From: Solitalea koreensis
GTDB lineage: Bacteria; Bacteroidota; Bacteroidia; Sphingobacteriales; Sphingobacteriaceae
DNA length: 64,000 bases
Direction: 5' to 3'
Assembly: GCF_900182575.1 (NCBI RefSeq)
Contig: NZ_FXSZ01000005.1
Coordinates: 62,001-126,000 of the forward strand
Part shown: positions 8,576-17,562 of the stretch, in pieces
Numbering within the stretch: the first letter of the stretch is position 1
How the letters are laid out: each line of letters opens with the position of its first letter
Position numbers and translations under genes: made by a program
The notes under the pieces: model-generated
The model's input: only the letters and a program-made list of their open reading frames with translations
Told to the model about the DNA's origin: nothing
Databases searched by the model: none

Positions 8576-9898
8576 TTAAGAAAGAGGGATTAAAACCAAA
8601 AACCGGGTGCCTTTACCTACTTCTGATTGAATATTAAGTTTGATGTTATGAAATTGCGCGATACTGCGTACAATGGCAAGTCCCAAACCAAAGCTTTCTT
8701 CATGAACAGAATCCAGCTTTTCAAATCGATTGAAAATTAAAGCCAGTTTTTCTTTGTCAATTCCCTGACCCGTGTCTTCAATAGTAAGCTGATAAAATCC
8801 ATTTTGCAACTGATCTGTAATGTGTATAAAACCTTTGCGTTTATTATACTTAATGGCATTATTAATAATATTGAAAAATAAGGTGTGTAATAAGGTGTGA
8901 TTGCATTTATATCGGATCTCCTGTTCAATTTGAACGTTTACCGAAATTGATTTTTCCTCTAAACGATATTCCACTTCTTCAATAACTTCTTTAATTAAAT
9001 CATGCAAATTCACTGTTTCATCAGTTACAAACTGATCGTTCTCAACTTTCGAAATCAGCAATAAGCTGTTAATTATTTTTTTTAAGCCATTAAGGGTTTT
9101 TATAGATGCATAGATTTTATTTTGCAATTCATCACTTATTCCAGGTTCATTAAGAATATTTTCAAAGCGATTACTTAAAATGGAAATAGGAGTAAGTAAC
9201 TCATGCGATACATTGGCATTGAACTCTTTTTGTGCTAAAAATGTATGTTTTATACGATACTGCATCTGAACCAAACTTTGATCTAACTGAATAAAGTCAG
9301 TTGTTGTGCTTGGTATATCAGTAAAGTTGAAATGTATCGGATCGTTCACATCCTTTAAACGGGCATTAATAATTTTTTTCAATGGTTGCAGTAACCAACC
9401 CGTAAATAAAATGTCGGATAAAAAAGTAAGAAGAATCGTAATGAGGAGAATAAGAGCAGTGAAGTTTCGCAGTGATGTTTTTAATTGCTTAATACTTGAT
9501 AAACTTTCACCTATTTCTAATTGATAATGTTGCTTGTCAAAAACAAATGGATAGGTTAAAATTCGGAACGTCGCCTTTTCATCTTCAATCAACCTTGTTT
9601 CATTGGTGAAATTTTGCCCCATTTGTTTACTTAATTCCGGTGAAATGGGTTTAAGTATTATGTATTCTTCTTTGAGTACATCGTAGCTGGCAAAATCTGT
9701 ATCCTGCTCATGAAGGTATTCTTTTATTTCATCTCTGGATAAATCTTTAATAAACTTATCTTTCTTTTGAGTGATACGGGTATCAAGATGATTATAAATA
9801 ACACGTTCAACTGATAGCTCAAAGAACAAAGCAATCGAAAGAATTACTGCTATCTTTGTGAAAATATTGTAGTAGGCGAATTTGCTTTGAAGACGCAT
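8576..9898 (-). CDS. Two-component sensor histidine kinase
   Basis: This 440-residue membrane kinase has two membrane helices (about 12-31 and 143-168) flanking a periplasmic sensor segment of roughly 110 residues. A HAMP-like linker follows. The dimerisation/phosphoacceptor motif is SHELLTP with His232; the usual SHELRTP has Arg, here Leu. The ATPase part shows the N box (NNAIKYN), G1 (DTGQGI), F box (FNRFEK) and G2 (GLGLAIV). It lies 170 bp downstream of the response-regulator gene on the same strand and is surely its partner. The signal is unknown. Confidence 0.94.
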   Translation of the reverse strand: MRLQSKFAYYNIFTKIAVILSIALFFELSVERVIYNHLDTRITQKKDKFIKDLSRDEIKEYLHEQDTDFASYDVLKEEYIILKPISPELSKQMGQNFTNETRLIEDEKATFRILTYPFVFDKQHYQLEIGESLSSIKQLKTSLRNFTALILLITILLTFLSDILFTGWLLQPLKKIINARLKDVNDPIHFNFTDIPSTTTDFIQLDQSLVQMQYRIKHTFLAQKEFNANVSHELLTPISILSNRFENILNEPGISDELQNKIYASIKTLNGLKKIINSLLLISKVENDQFVTDETVNLHDLIKEVIEEVEYRLEEKSISVNVQIEQEIRYKCNHTLLHTLFFNIINNAIKYNKRKGFIHITDQLQNGFYQLTIEDTGQGIDKEKLALIFNRFEKLDSVHEESFGLGLAIVRSIAQFHNIKLNIQSEVGKGTRFLVLIPLS

Positions 9899-10068
9899 TG
9901 GGTATTACTTTATACTAGGACGAAAGAATTAAGATACAAGATTCAAGACCAATCGAAGCCTGATATTGTTGTAATCTGTGTTTTGGGTTTAATACAATAA
10001 AAGATACTTCAACTATACTGGCGACTCCGGACTATTAACAGCGACCATAAATCCTCAAATCTTTAACC

Positions 10069-10746
10069 TTATTGAATTATTTTATAGCCAATACTTCTTA
10101 CGGTTTCAAACCAATCGATCTGACTGTGCGCTTGTAATTTTTTTCGTAAATTTTTTACGTGTACATCCACAAAGTTTGAATCACTATTAATTTCCAAAAC
10201 ATCACCCCAAATATGTTCGGTCAGTTGCATTCTTGAAATTACACGGTTTTTATTCAATACCAAATAATTAAGAATGTCGAACTCTTTTTTGGTAAGCTTA
10301 ATTTCTTGATTGTTAAAGTGAACCAATCGATTTTGTATATCAATAATAAATCCATGAAGATTGATCTCGTTACTTGGTAAACGATGTTTTCGGCGCAGGA
10401 TGGCATGCATTCTTGACATTAACTCTGCCAATGAAAAAGGTTTAGCCAGGTAATCATCAGCACCCAGATCCAATCCAGTAATTTTATCTTCCGTTGAACC
10501 ACGAGCGGTCAAAACAATTACAGAATCGTCACGATTAGGAATACTTTTAAATGCTTTCAATATATCCAAGCCATCACCATCAGGTAATCCAAGATCCAAC
10601 AGAATAAAATCATAATTATTGACAAATATTTTCTCTGTAGCCTCTTTACTATTATAAGCCAAATCACATAGGAAACTTTGTTGTTTTAGAAATGTTGCAA
10701 GCTCATCAGAAAGGCTGTATTTGTCTTCTATAATTAAAACATTCAT
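10069..10746 (-). CDS. OmpR/PhoB-family response regulator
   Basis: This 225-residue regulator has a receiver domain with acidic pocket E7-D8, phosphoacceptor D51 (FILLDLGLPDGDG), the Thr of VLTARG and the Lys of YLAKPF. A winged-helix DNA-binding domain (about 128-225) ends in VRSIGYKI, typical of OmpR/PhoB proteins. It is 18 bp downstream of the aminotransferase gene and 170 bp upstream of the kinase gene, so all three may share a transcript. Target genes cannot be read from the sequence. Confidence 0.95.
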   Translation of the reverse strand: MNVLIIEDKYSLSDELATFLKQQSFLCDLAYNSKEATEKIFVNNYDFILLDLGLPDGDGLDILKAFKSIPNRDDSVIVLTARGSTEDKITGLDLGADDYLAKPFSLAELMSRMHAILRRKHRLPSNEINLHGFIIDIQNRLVHFNNQEIKLTKKEFDILNYLVLNKNRVISRMQLTEHIWGDVLEINSDSNFVDVHVKNLRKKLQAHSQIDWFETVRSIGYKIIQ

Positions 10747-10764
10747 AGATTCTATAATTAGATT

Positions 10765-11955
10765 TTAAGCAGATATTTCTTCAATGCTTTCCTGTATTAT
10801 TTTACATGCGTATTCAATTTGTTCAGCAGTAATAATAAGGGGAGGAGCTAGTCGCATTGAATTAGTGCAATGTAAGAACCAGTCGCTGATTATTCCTTTT
10901 TCAATACACCTGTCAATAATTTTTTTATTGGTTTCAAAACTGTCGAACTCAATTGTAAACATGAATCCTTTACCTCTAAATTCCTTTATAGCCGGATGTA
11001 CCAATAGTTTTTTAAATAGGTTGTGCTTTTGTTCAACCTGATTGATTAAGTTTTCTTCTAAAAGAACTTCAAATCCGGCCAATCCGGCGGCGCAACTTAC
11101 CGGGTGTCCGCCAAAAGTTGTGATATGACCAAGTATTGGCTCACTTTTCAATACAGCCATAATTTCATTTGACGAAATGAATGCACCGATAGGCATACCT
11201 GCTCCCAACGCTTTAGCAAGAAGCAAAATATCAGGCACAATGTTGAAATGTTCGAAAGCAAATAATTTTCCGGTACGCCCCAAACCTGTTTGTATCTCAT
11301 CAAGTATGAGCAAGGTTCCGGTTTCAGAGCAGCGTTTTCGTAAGGCCTTTAAATATTGCTCATACGGTATTCTGACGCCTGCTTCTCCTTGTATGGTTTC
11401 AATTATTACACATGCGGTCCGTTCTGTAATTTGTTCAAGATCTTTTTCATTGTTAAAATGAATAAATTTTACATCGGGTAGCAGGGGGCGAAAAGCAAAC
11501 TTGTATTCTTCATTTCCCATTACACTCAATGCCCCTTGTGTACTACCATGATAAGAATTACGACAGGCAATGATTTCTGTTCTTCCAGTATAACGTTTGG
11601 CTAGTTTTAAGGCTCCTTCTGTAGCTTCCGCTCCGGAGTTTACAAAATAGACGGATTGTAAATTTTCGGGAAGAAATTCGGTTAAACGTTGGGCAAATTT
11701 AATTTGTGGTGCCTGTAAGTATTCACCATATACCATTTGATGCATATAGGTTTCGGCTTGGTCTTTTATGGCCTGTACTACTTTGGGATGACAATGCCCT
11801 ATATTGCTTACTCCAATGCCTGAAATAAGATCGATATGTGCTTTGTTGTTTTTATCATATAAGTAAATACCTGAGGCGCGAACGAATTCAAGCATCAAGG
11901 GGAAATCAGTAGTTTGCGCGTTATGCTGTAAAAATAGTTGACGTAATGGGATCAT
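10765..11955 (-). CDS. Class III PLP-dependent aminotransferase (acetylornithine/ornithine aminotransferase-like)
   Basis: This 396-residue fold-type I aminotransferase shows the class III features: NSGAEATEGALKLAKRYTGR for phosphate binding, SYHGSTQGAL, the DEIQTGLGRTG loop carrying the PLP-contacting Asp, the Schiff-base lysine K248 in LLLAKALGAGMPIGA, and THFGGHP-like TTFGGHPVSCAA. The family includes ArgD, RocD and GabT, and substrate cannot be decided here. No arginine-biosynthesis genes adjoin it. The two-component genes follow by 18 bp. The start is ATG, preceded by a divergent promoter region shared with corA. Confidence 0.9.
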   Translation of the reverse strand: MIPLRQLFLQHNAQTTDFPLMLEFVRASGIYLYDKNNKAHIDLISGIGVSNIGHCHPKVVQAIKDQAETYMHQMVYGEYLQAPQIKFAQRLTEFLPENLQSVYFVNSGAEATEGALKLAKRYTGRTEIIACRNSYHGSTQGALSVMGNEEYKFAFRPLLPDVKFIHFNNEKDLEQITERTACVIIETIQGEAGVRIPYEQYLKALRKRCSETGTLLILDEIQTGLGRTGKLFAFEHFNIVPDILLLAKALGAGMPIGAFISSNEIMAVLKSEPILGHITTFGGHPVSCAAGLAGFEVLLEENLINQVEQKHNLFKKLLVHPAIKEFRGKGFMFTIEFDSFETNKKIIDRCIEKGIISDWFLHCTNSMRLAPPLIITAEQIEYACKIIQESIEEISA

Positions 11956-11986
11956 TGGGCAAATTTCGCTTTTTTTAGCTCAGTAC

Positions 11987-12006
11987 GTACATGTTTGTAC
12001 ATGTTT
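11987..12006. repeat. Perfect tandem duplication GTACATGTTT in the divergent promoter region
   Basis: Two head-to-tail copies of GTACATGTTT lie between the start of the aminotransferase gene and the start of corA. Each contains the palindromes GTAC and ACATGT. This could be an operator, but no regulator is known for it. Confidence 0.5.
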
Positions 12007-12054
12007 CTGCAACGATGCATTTGTGCTCTTTCACACATTTGTTATCTTGGTAAG

Positions 12055-12954
12055 ATGATAGCAAAACTTCAAGATAAGCAAATTCATTCATTCGAATGGA
12101 TAGATGTGGTCAATCCAACAACACAAGAATTACTTGAGATTGCTGAAAAGTACTCGTTGCACACTAAATCTGTTGAAGATTGTTTGGAGCCTGAACATCT
12201 GCCGAAATATGAGGAAATAGATAATGTAGTGTTTGTGATTTTGCGTGTTTATGATGAAAATGCAAAGCCGAATGCCGATAATATTCAGGGCTTAACAAGA
12301 AAAATTGCTATTTTTTGTTCTAATGACTTTTTTGTAACGATTCACCGCACGCATCAACCTTTTCTTGATGAAATACACAAAAAAGTAAGTTTTTATAAAA
12401 AACCAATTAATAGCTTACAGTTACTAACTAAGGTAATTGATTATTCATTACATACCTATCAGCCACCTGCCGATAAAATTGAAGATTTAGTGGATTTTTA
12501 TGAGGAGAAGATTTTTTTAAAAACACGATTGCCTGATCTTTTAAAGACACTTTACATGTTAAAGCGCAAGGCTTCCGTTAGTAAAAAAATGATCACCTTA
12601 ACGCGCGAGATTATTTACAAACTATCAGAGCACGTAAAAGGTCCTTATATGCAAGATTTAAAGGATAGCTATGTACAAATGGACATAGTTTATGACGAGA
12701 TCATGGATTCGATTAATAACCTTACCGCTATTTATCTTTCAGTAGCTTCACAGAAAACCAATGAAGTGATGCGAGTCCTCACCATTTTCTCGGTTTTTTT
12801 TATGCCGCTAACTTTTATTGTCGGGGTATATGGCATGAACTTTAAGTACATGCCGGAGTTAGAGGTTAAAAATGGCTATTACCTAACCTGGTTAGTAATG
12901 GTTATTGTTACGATTGTTGTATTCCTTTGGTTTAAAAGGAGGAAATGGCTTTAA
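12055..12954 (+). CDS. corA: CorA-family divalent cation transporter
   Basis: This 299-residue protein is a CorA-type Mg2+/Co2+ channel of the inner membrane. A large cytoplasmic alpha/beta N-domain and long helices are followed by two C-terminal membrane helices. The signature YGMNF with the following MPEL lies in the loop between them (about 259-267). Length is slightly below the 316 of E. coli CorA. I chose ATG 12055; the frame can be extended upstream to 11995 but that adds a Cys-rich stretch unlike the family. Its stop overlaps the stop of the convergent periplasmic-protein gene by 4 bp. Confidence 0.93.
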   Translation: MIAKLQDKQIHSFEWIDVVNPTTQELLEIAEKYSLHTKSVEDCLEPEHLPKYEEIDNVVFVILRVYDENAKPNADNIQGLTRKIAIFCSNDFFVTIHRTHQPFLDEIHKKVSFYKKPINSLQLLTKVIDYSLHTYQPPADKIEDLVDFYEEKIFLKTRLPDLLKTLYMLKRKASVSKKMITLTREIIYKLSEHVKGPYMQDLKDSYVQMDIVYDEIMDSINNLTAIYLSVASQKTNEVMRVLTIFSVFFMPLTFIVGVYGMNFKYMPELEVKNGYYLTWLVMVIVTIVVFLWFKRRKWL

Positions 12955-13394
12955 TCCCCTTGGTCGCGTAAACGCTTTAACAGTTCACGTTTAAATTGAT
13001 CTTCGGCTGCATATACTTTTGCCACTTTTTTCAATGGCAACACTTTCTTGAATTTTTCAAAGTATTTCTTATCGATATCCAGTTCACGTTGACGGAGCAT
13101 GAAATCATTTTGCAATAAGTCGTCTATGTCCTTATCCGATAAATTATCAATATTTGCCCTGGCCTCCTGTGCTTTCTGTCTGCGTTCGCGTTTAATACTG
13201 TTTTTTTCTGCTTCGTATTCATTATAAACCGGCCAGAATGCCTTTCCTTCATCCGGTGTTAATTCAGCTTTGGTGGTGATTATCGATATTTTTAAGGCGT
13301 CAATATCCGCTTTGCGTTGTGCAAGGTTCTGTGAAAAAGCGTATGATGGTACAGTCAGTAATAATAAAAGAAGTAATCTGGAAAGTTGTTTCAT
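12951..13394 (-). CDS. Periplasmic helical protein of an ECF-sigma operon (Spy/CnrX-like layout)
   Basis: This 147-residue exported protein has a signal peptide (MKQLSRLLLLLLLTVPSYAFSQ). The mature part is almost all charged helix, with the pattern LTPDEGKAFWPVYNEYEAEKNSIKRE (given here as one helical motif near 43-68) resembling LTxxQ-type periplasmic sensor proteins. The start is ATG 13394, 22 bp after the preceding gene stop; the longer frame back to 13451 overlaps that gene and would bury the signal peptide. It is the third gene of a sigma-factor operon, so an envelope-stress or sensing role is inferred, not shown. Confidence 0.78.
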   Translation of the reverse strand: MKQLSRLLLLLLLTVPSYAFSQNLAQRKADIDALKISIITTKAELTPDEGKAFWPVYNEYEAEKNSIKRERRQKAQEARANIDNLSDKDIDDLLQNDFMLRQRELDIDKKYFEKFKKVLPLKKVAKVYAAEDQFKRELLKRLRDQGD

Positions 13395-13416
13395 TGTATT
13401 TCTATAATTGGCTGCT

Positions 13417-14232
13417 TTAAAGTTCTTGTAAAAGCAGGTCCTCATCAACATTGTTTATAATATAATTTTCGAGTGAATTTGCTTTCAATTTATCTTGGGC
13501 TCCGTTGATAGAAACAGTTTTTTTCAATAATTCATCTACCAGCATTTCTTCTTCGAAATAACTCACGTCGAAATTTTTATTGCCAATTTGTACAACCGTA
13601 TTTGATTTGGTTTTTGTATTTTCAAATTGTTGACCATTGTATTCCTGAATACTCAGCCATGAAATAAAGCCTACAACAATCGCCGCTGCAGCTACTTTGT
13701 AAAAACGACGTATGAATAATTTAGTCGCTATTTTAAATTCAGATTTAGCTAATTCAGGTCCTAATTTTTCCTCGATCCGATAGCCAAGCTGATCGAAATA
13801 TTCCCCAGGAACAGTAAATGGAAGATCTTTGGAAAGACCTGTGATGGCCAGTTCCCGTTCTTCATCATTACCTAATAGCTTGTTTTGAACACGTTCTTCA
13901 AACGATTTAAAATAACCATCAGGTACTTTAAACGGATTTTCTTTAACTAGTCCTGGAATATTAAGAGTGGTTTCTTTTTCTTCGATATTAATACGGGCCT
14001 GAATGCGGTCAGCTAGCGAGTCAAAATAATCAGTAGGAGCAGTAAATGTTTTTTCATTAAAGAATTCCAAACTATTCAATTCAGAATCATCAGATGGTTG
14101 TTCCGGATCAAGTCTTAAAATGATGCGTGAATAAAGCGAATTAAAATACCCGGTTGGAACAGTAAAAGGAGATCCTGCTTCAGCTTTGAATGCCTGGTCA
14201 TTTAGATCAATATGTCCTTTATCGTTATTCAT
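13417..14232 (-). CDS. Membrane protein with four PF-x-VP-x-x-YF repeats, putative anti-sigma partner
   Basis: This 271-residue protein lies 58 bp after an ECF sigma gene. The N-terminal cytoplasmic part has four copies of a motif: SPFTVPTGYFNSLYSRI, KTFTAPTDYFDSLADRI, NPFKVPDGYFKSFEERV and LPFTVPGEYFDQLGYRI, spaced about 40 residues apart. One membrane helix follows (AAAAIVVGFISWLSI, near 177-195) and then an extracytoplasmic tail with acidic and leucine-rich end. No zinc-binding anti-sigma (HxxxCxxC) motif is seen. Position, topology and operon suggest a sigma-binding membrane protein; this is inference. The repeats may each bind a partner. Confidence 0.8.
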   Translation of the reverse strand: MNNDKGHIDLNDQAFKAEAGSPFTVPTGYFNSLYSRIILRLDPEQPSDDSELNSLEFFNEKTFTAPTDYFDSLADRIQARINIEEKETTLNIPGLVKENPFKVPDGYFKSFEERVQNKLLGNDEERELAITGLSKDLPFTVPGEYFDQLGYRIEEKLGPELAKSEFKIATKLFIRRFYKVAAAAIVVGFISWLSIQEYNGQQFENTKTKSNTVVQIGNKNFDVSYFEEEMLVDELLKKTVSINGAQDKLKANSLENYIINNVDEDLLLQEL

Positions 14233-14290
14233 TATTAAGATTAGAGTATTTTTTTATGTAAAGGTTTAATGCGGATTAATATTTAGAGAT

Positions 14291-14851
14291 TTAACCTGCA
14301 TTTTCATAGAAATACTTCTCGATTTTTTTAACAGCCAGATGATAAGACGCTTTTAAACCGCCTACACTTGTTTCGAGTATTTCTGACATCTCTTCATATT
14401 TCAACTCGTCGAAATATTTCATATTAAAAACAATACGCTGTTTTTCAGGCAGAGTAAGTATTGCTTTTTGTAATTTTATCTGAATCTCATTTCCATCTAC
14501 ATAAATATTTTCTGTTAATTTATCAGAAAGGTATTCCGCATGATCATCAAATGAATCAGTAGCTTTTATTTTTTTTCGATTTAAAAAGGTAATGCATTCA
14601 TTTGTTGCGATTCGGTAGATCCAGGTGTACAGTTGGGCGTCTTCACGAAAATTAATCAGATTTTTCCAAACTTTAATGAAAACCTCCTGAACGATATCAT
14701 CTGCATCATCATGGTCAATTACTATACGTCGAATGTGCCAATAGATCCGTTTCTGGTATTTTTGTATTATTTCATTAAAAGCCAGATTTCGAGATGATTC
14801 ATCCCGAAACCTGGCTAATAATTCTTTATCATTTGTTAGTGCTTCTTTCAC
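14291..14851 (-). CDS. RNA polymerase sigma factor, ECF (sigma-70 family)
   Basis: This 186-residue ECF sigma factor has region 2 with DADDIVQEVFIKVWKNL and QLYTWIYRIATNECI, and region 4 with LPEKQRIVFNMKYFDELKYEEMSEIL (in two adjoining parts) and the recognition-helix sequence SVGGLKASYHLAVKKIE. Regions 1.1 and 3 are absent, as expected for the class. Translation starts at GTG 14851; an ATG four bases upstream is out of frame. The gene heads an operon with the four-repeat membrane protein and the periplasmic helical protein. Confidence 0.95.
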   Translation of the reverse strand: MKEALTNDKELLARFRDESSRNLAFNEIIQKYQKRIYWHIRRIVIDHDDADDIVQEVFIKVWKNLINFREDAQLYTWIYRIATNECITFLNRKKIKATDSFDDHAEYLSDKLTENIYVDGNEIQIKLQKAILTLPEKQRIVFNMKYFDELKYEEMSEILETSVGGLKASYHLAVKKIEKYFYENAG

Positions 14852-14925
14852 GCATTAATTGGGTTTGTAGTTTCGAAATGTATTGATTTAATAACACTTC
14901 TTGATTCCCAAATCTGCACAACTAA

Positions 14926-15879
14926 TTATTTTCTTGCAAGTACTTTTTGTACTGCAGTAACAATACTTTCTTTGTTCAGACCATATTTAGCCATAAGCTG
15001 ATCTGGAGTGCCACTTTCTCCAAATGAATCATTTACTGCTACGAATTCTTGTGCGGTAGGCATTTGTTGCGACAATAATTGAGCCACGCTGTCACCCAAA
15101 CCGCCTAAACGGTTGTGTTCTTCACAAGTAACTACACAACGTGTTTTAGCAACAGATGTTAAGACAGCTTCAGCATCTAAAGGTTTAATGGTATGGATGT
15201 TTATGATTTCAGCGTCAATACCCATTTCCGCAAGCATTTCACCTGCTTCAATAGCCGGCCATACTAAATGACCTGTAGCAATGATTGTAACATCTTTACC
15301 TTCATTTAGCATTACGGCTTTTCCGATTTCAAATTTTTGATCGGCCGGGGTAAAGTTTGGAACTGTAGGGCGTCCAAAACGCAAATAAACTGGTCCGTGA
15401 TGATCTGCAATGGCCAGGGTTGCTGCTTTCGTTTGATTAAAATCGCAAGGATTAATTACCGTCATTCCTGGTAACATTTTCATCATTCCGATATCTTCAA
15501 GAATTTGGTGGGTAGCACCATCTTCACCCAACGTTAAACCGGCATGTGAAGCGCAGATTTTCACATTTTTGTCAGAATAAGCTACTGATTGACGAATTTG
15601 ATCGTAAACGCGACCTGTAGAGAAGTTCGCAAAAGTACCAGTGAAAGGGATTTTACCTCCAATAGTCATTCCTGCTGCAAGACCAATCATGTTAGCCTCT
15701 GCAATTCCTACTTGGAAGAAACGTTCAGGGAATTCTTTTTTGAACGCATCCATTTTCAATGAACCGATTAGGTCGGCACATAAAGCAACCACATTAGGAT
15801 TTTTCTGTCCGGCTTCTAATAAACCTGCACCAAATCCTGAACGCGTATCTTTTTTCTCTGTATATGTGTATTTTTTCAT
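14926..15879 (-). CDS. Transketolase, C-terminal subunit (split enzyme)
   Basis: This 317-residue subunit carries the pyrimidine-binding and C-terminal domains of transketolase. The catalytic Glu that activates thiamine diphosphate is E61 in QVGIAEANMIGLAAG; the segment FANFSTGRVYDQIRQSVAY is typical of the Pyr domain, and THQILEDIGMM carries conserved histidine. It lies 49 bp after the N-terminal subunit gene and both are needed for one enzyme of the non-oxidative pentose phosphate pathway. Homology also extends to DXS and pyruvate dehydrogenase beta, but the pairing and lengths fit split transketolase. Confidence 0.92.
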   Translation of the reverse strand: MKKYTYTEKKDTRSGFGAGLLEAGQKNPNVVALCADLIGSLKMDAFKKEFPERFFQVGIAEANMIGLAAGMTIGGKIPFTGTFANFSTGRVYDQIRQSVAYSDKNVKICASHAGLTLGEDGATHQILEDIGMMKMLPGMTVINPCDFNQTKAATLAIADHHGPVYLRFGRPTVPNFTPADQKFEIGKAVMLNEGKDVTIIATGHLVWPAIEAGEMLAEMGIDAEIINIHTIKPLDAEAVLTSVAKTRCVVTCEEHNRLGGLGDSVAQLLSQQMPTAQEFVAVNDSFGESGTPDQLMAKYGLNKESIVTAVQKVLARK

Positions 15880-15928
15880 TATTTCTTTCTCATTAATGAT
15901 TTAAAAACAGGATTACAAATAAAGGCTA

Positions 15929-16786
15929 TTAGTAATCTCCTAAATAATTGTAACCTGAAGTTTCTTCTAATTGAGCTAATGCTGTAGCTAATTGCTCATC
16001 ATTAGGAGCAACTCCGTGCCATTTATGTGAACCCATCATGAAATCAACGCCAGCACCCATTTCGGTTTTCATCAGAATCACTACAGGTTTCCCTTTACCG
16101 GTTTGGGTTTTAGCATATTGTAACGTTTTTACAATCTCATCTATATTATTTCCATAGGCATCTAATACTTCCCAGCCAAATGCTTCCCATTTAGCTCTTA
16201 GGTTTCCTAAGGAAAGTACTTGGTCTGTTGAACCATCAATTTGCTGTCCGTTAACATCAATTGTAGAAATTATATTATCTACTTTATTGTGAGCAGCATA
16301 CATTGCAGCTTCCCAGATTTGACCTTCTTGCAGCTCTCCGTCACCATGCAAGCTATAAACAAGCGAATCGTCACCATTTAATTTTTTGGTTAAAGCAGCG
16401 CCAAGTGCAACAGATAACCCTTGACCTAAAGAACCGGAAGCCATACGAACACCTGGAAGTCCTTCATGTGTGGTAGGGTGTCCTTGCAGACGACTGTTTA
16501 GTTTACGGAAGGTTGCAAGTTCCTTTACAGGAAAGTAACCTGAACGGGCAAGAACACTATAAAAAACCGGAGAGATATGTCCGTTCGATAAAAAGAACAA
16601 ATCTTCGTTTTTACCATCCATGCTAAAATCAGGATTGTGTTTCATTACTTCAAAATACAAAGCAACAAGATAATCTGTACAGCCCAATGAACCACCTGGG
16701 TGGCCTGAATTTACGGCATGCACCATACGTACAATGTCTCTTCGTACCTGAGTAGCAATTTTCTTTAACTTTTCTGTAGTAGGCAT
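15929..16786 (-). CDS. Transketolase, N-terminal subunit (split enzyme)
   Basis: This 285-residue subunit binds the diphosphate of thiamine diphosphate through G148-D149-G150 and N179 (HGDGELQEG ... DVNGQQIDG), the classic GDG-x(28)-N motif. The N-terminal SGHPGGSLGCTDYL and LSNGHISPVFYS sequences are typical transketolase substrate-site elements. It is the first of the two-gene operon and has a promoter-like element 54-61 bp upstream. Split transketolases are known in several bacterial groups, so this is not a broken gene. Confidence 0.93.
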   Translation of the reverse strand: MPTTEKLKKIATQVRRDIVRMVHAVNSGHPGGSLGCTDYLVALYFEVMKHNPDFSMDGKNEDLFFLSNGHISPVFYSVLARSGYFPVKELATFRKLNSRLQGHPTTHEGLPGVRMASGSLGQGLSVALGAALTKKLNGDDSLVYSLHGDGELQEGQIWEAAMYAAHNKVDNIISTIDVNGQQIDGSTDQVLSLGNLRAKWEAFGWEVLDAYGNNIDEIVKTLQYAKTQTGKGKPVVILMKTEMGAGVDFMMGSHKWHGVAPNDEQLATALAQLEETSGYNYLGDY

Positions 16787-16839
16787 TTCTTGTGTTTTTA
16801 TTGTTAAAATGAAGATTTAGAAGACTTTATTTAAAGGCG

Positions 16840-16847
16840 CAAAATTA
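16840..16847 (-). promoter_or_regulatory. -7 promoter element of the split transketolase operon
   Basis: Read on the minus strand the sequence is TAATTTTG followed by CGCC, matching TAnnTTTG. The leader would be about 48 nt. Confidence 0.5.
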
Positions 16848-16908
16848 AATAATTTAGTTGCGTTTTATAATGTTTTTGTCAAATATTAAGGGAAGGTTAC
16901 GAAGTATG

Positions 16909-17553
16909 TTAAGACTGAAGCATGAGTGCTATTGCAATGAAGTGGGAGAGTGCTCCGCCCAAAACAAATAAGTGCCAAATGCTATGGTGATAAGGGATGG
17001 TTTTAGTGCGGTAAAAGACTACGCCTGATGCATATAAGAATGCTCCGATACCTACCCATAATAATACCTCTTTATTCAGAACTTGATATAATGGTTTGGC
17101 AATAAAAAAACCTAGACCACCAACAGCAATATATATTAGCGTTGAAAGTAACGTAAAACGTCCAGTAAAAAATATTTTTAGTAAGGCACCTAAGCCTATG
17201 AAAGTCCACATAGTAAGCAAAAAGTTATTGCCGATATTGTTTTTAAGATAATAGGTAATAATAGCAGTATAGGTTCCTCCAATGAGTGCAAAGATGCTGA
17301 TGTGATCAAAGATGCGCATCTTATGTTTTATATCAGGGTTACTAACCGAGTGATACAAAGTAGATGAAGTAAACATTGCCAACAAAGAAACCATGTAGAC
17401 AATAAGTGCCGATAAATTGGTTCTTGGATTTTGAATGGCTAGAGAAACTAAATAACTTCCTCCCGCAATAGATAATGGTATACCGATGCCGTGGGTTAAT
17501 CGATTCATGAATTCATGTTTCGGATCGTAGTATTGAAGCGCCTTTACTGCCAT
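16909..17553 (-). CDS. Hemolysin III / PAQR-family membrane protein
   Basis: This 214-residue protein has seven predicted membrane helices and the family histidines: EFMNRLTHGIGIPLS near the N-terminus, STLYHSVSNP in the second helix region, and HHSIWHLFVLGGALSHF near the C-terminus. Bacterial members are called hemolysin III or TrhA, and their relatives are progestin/adiponectin receptors; the actual activity, possibly metal-dependent lipid hydrolysis, is uncertain. It lies 9 bp downstream of the HD-domain gene and is likely co-transcribed with it. Confidence 0.9.
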   Translation of the reverse strand: MAVKALQYYDPKHEFMNRLTHGIGIPLSIAGGSYLVSLAIQNPRTNLSALIVYMVSLLAMFTSSTLYHSVSNPDIKHKMRIFDHISIFALIGGTYTAIITYYLKNNIGNNFLLTMWTFIGLGALLKIFFTGRFTLLSTLIYIAVGGLGFFIAKPLYQVLNKEVLLWVGIGAFLYASGVVFYRTKTIPYHHSIWHLFVLGGALSHFIAIALMLQS

Positions 17554-17562
17554 ATTTGTTTT

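Noticed and set aside
13395..13451. Longer start for the periplasmic protein gene
   Set aside because: It overlaps the preceding gene and places 19 residues before a good signal peptide.
14926..16786. Transketolase gene broken by a frameshift
   Set aside because: The two parts have separate starts, a 49-bp gap and complete domain boundaries, matching known split enzymes.
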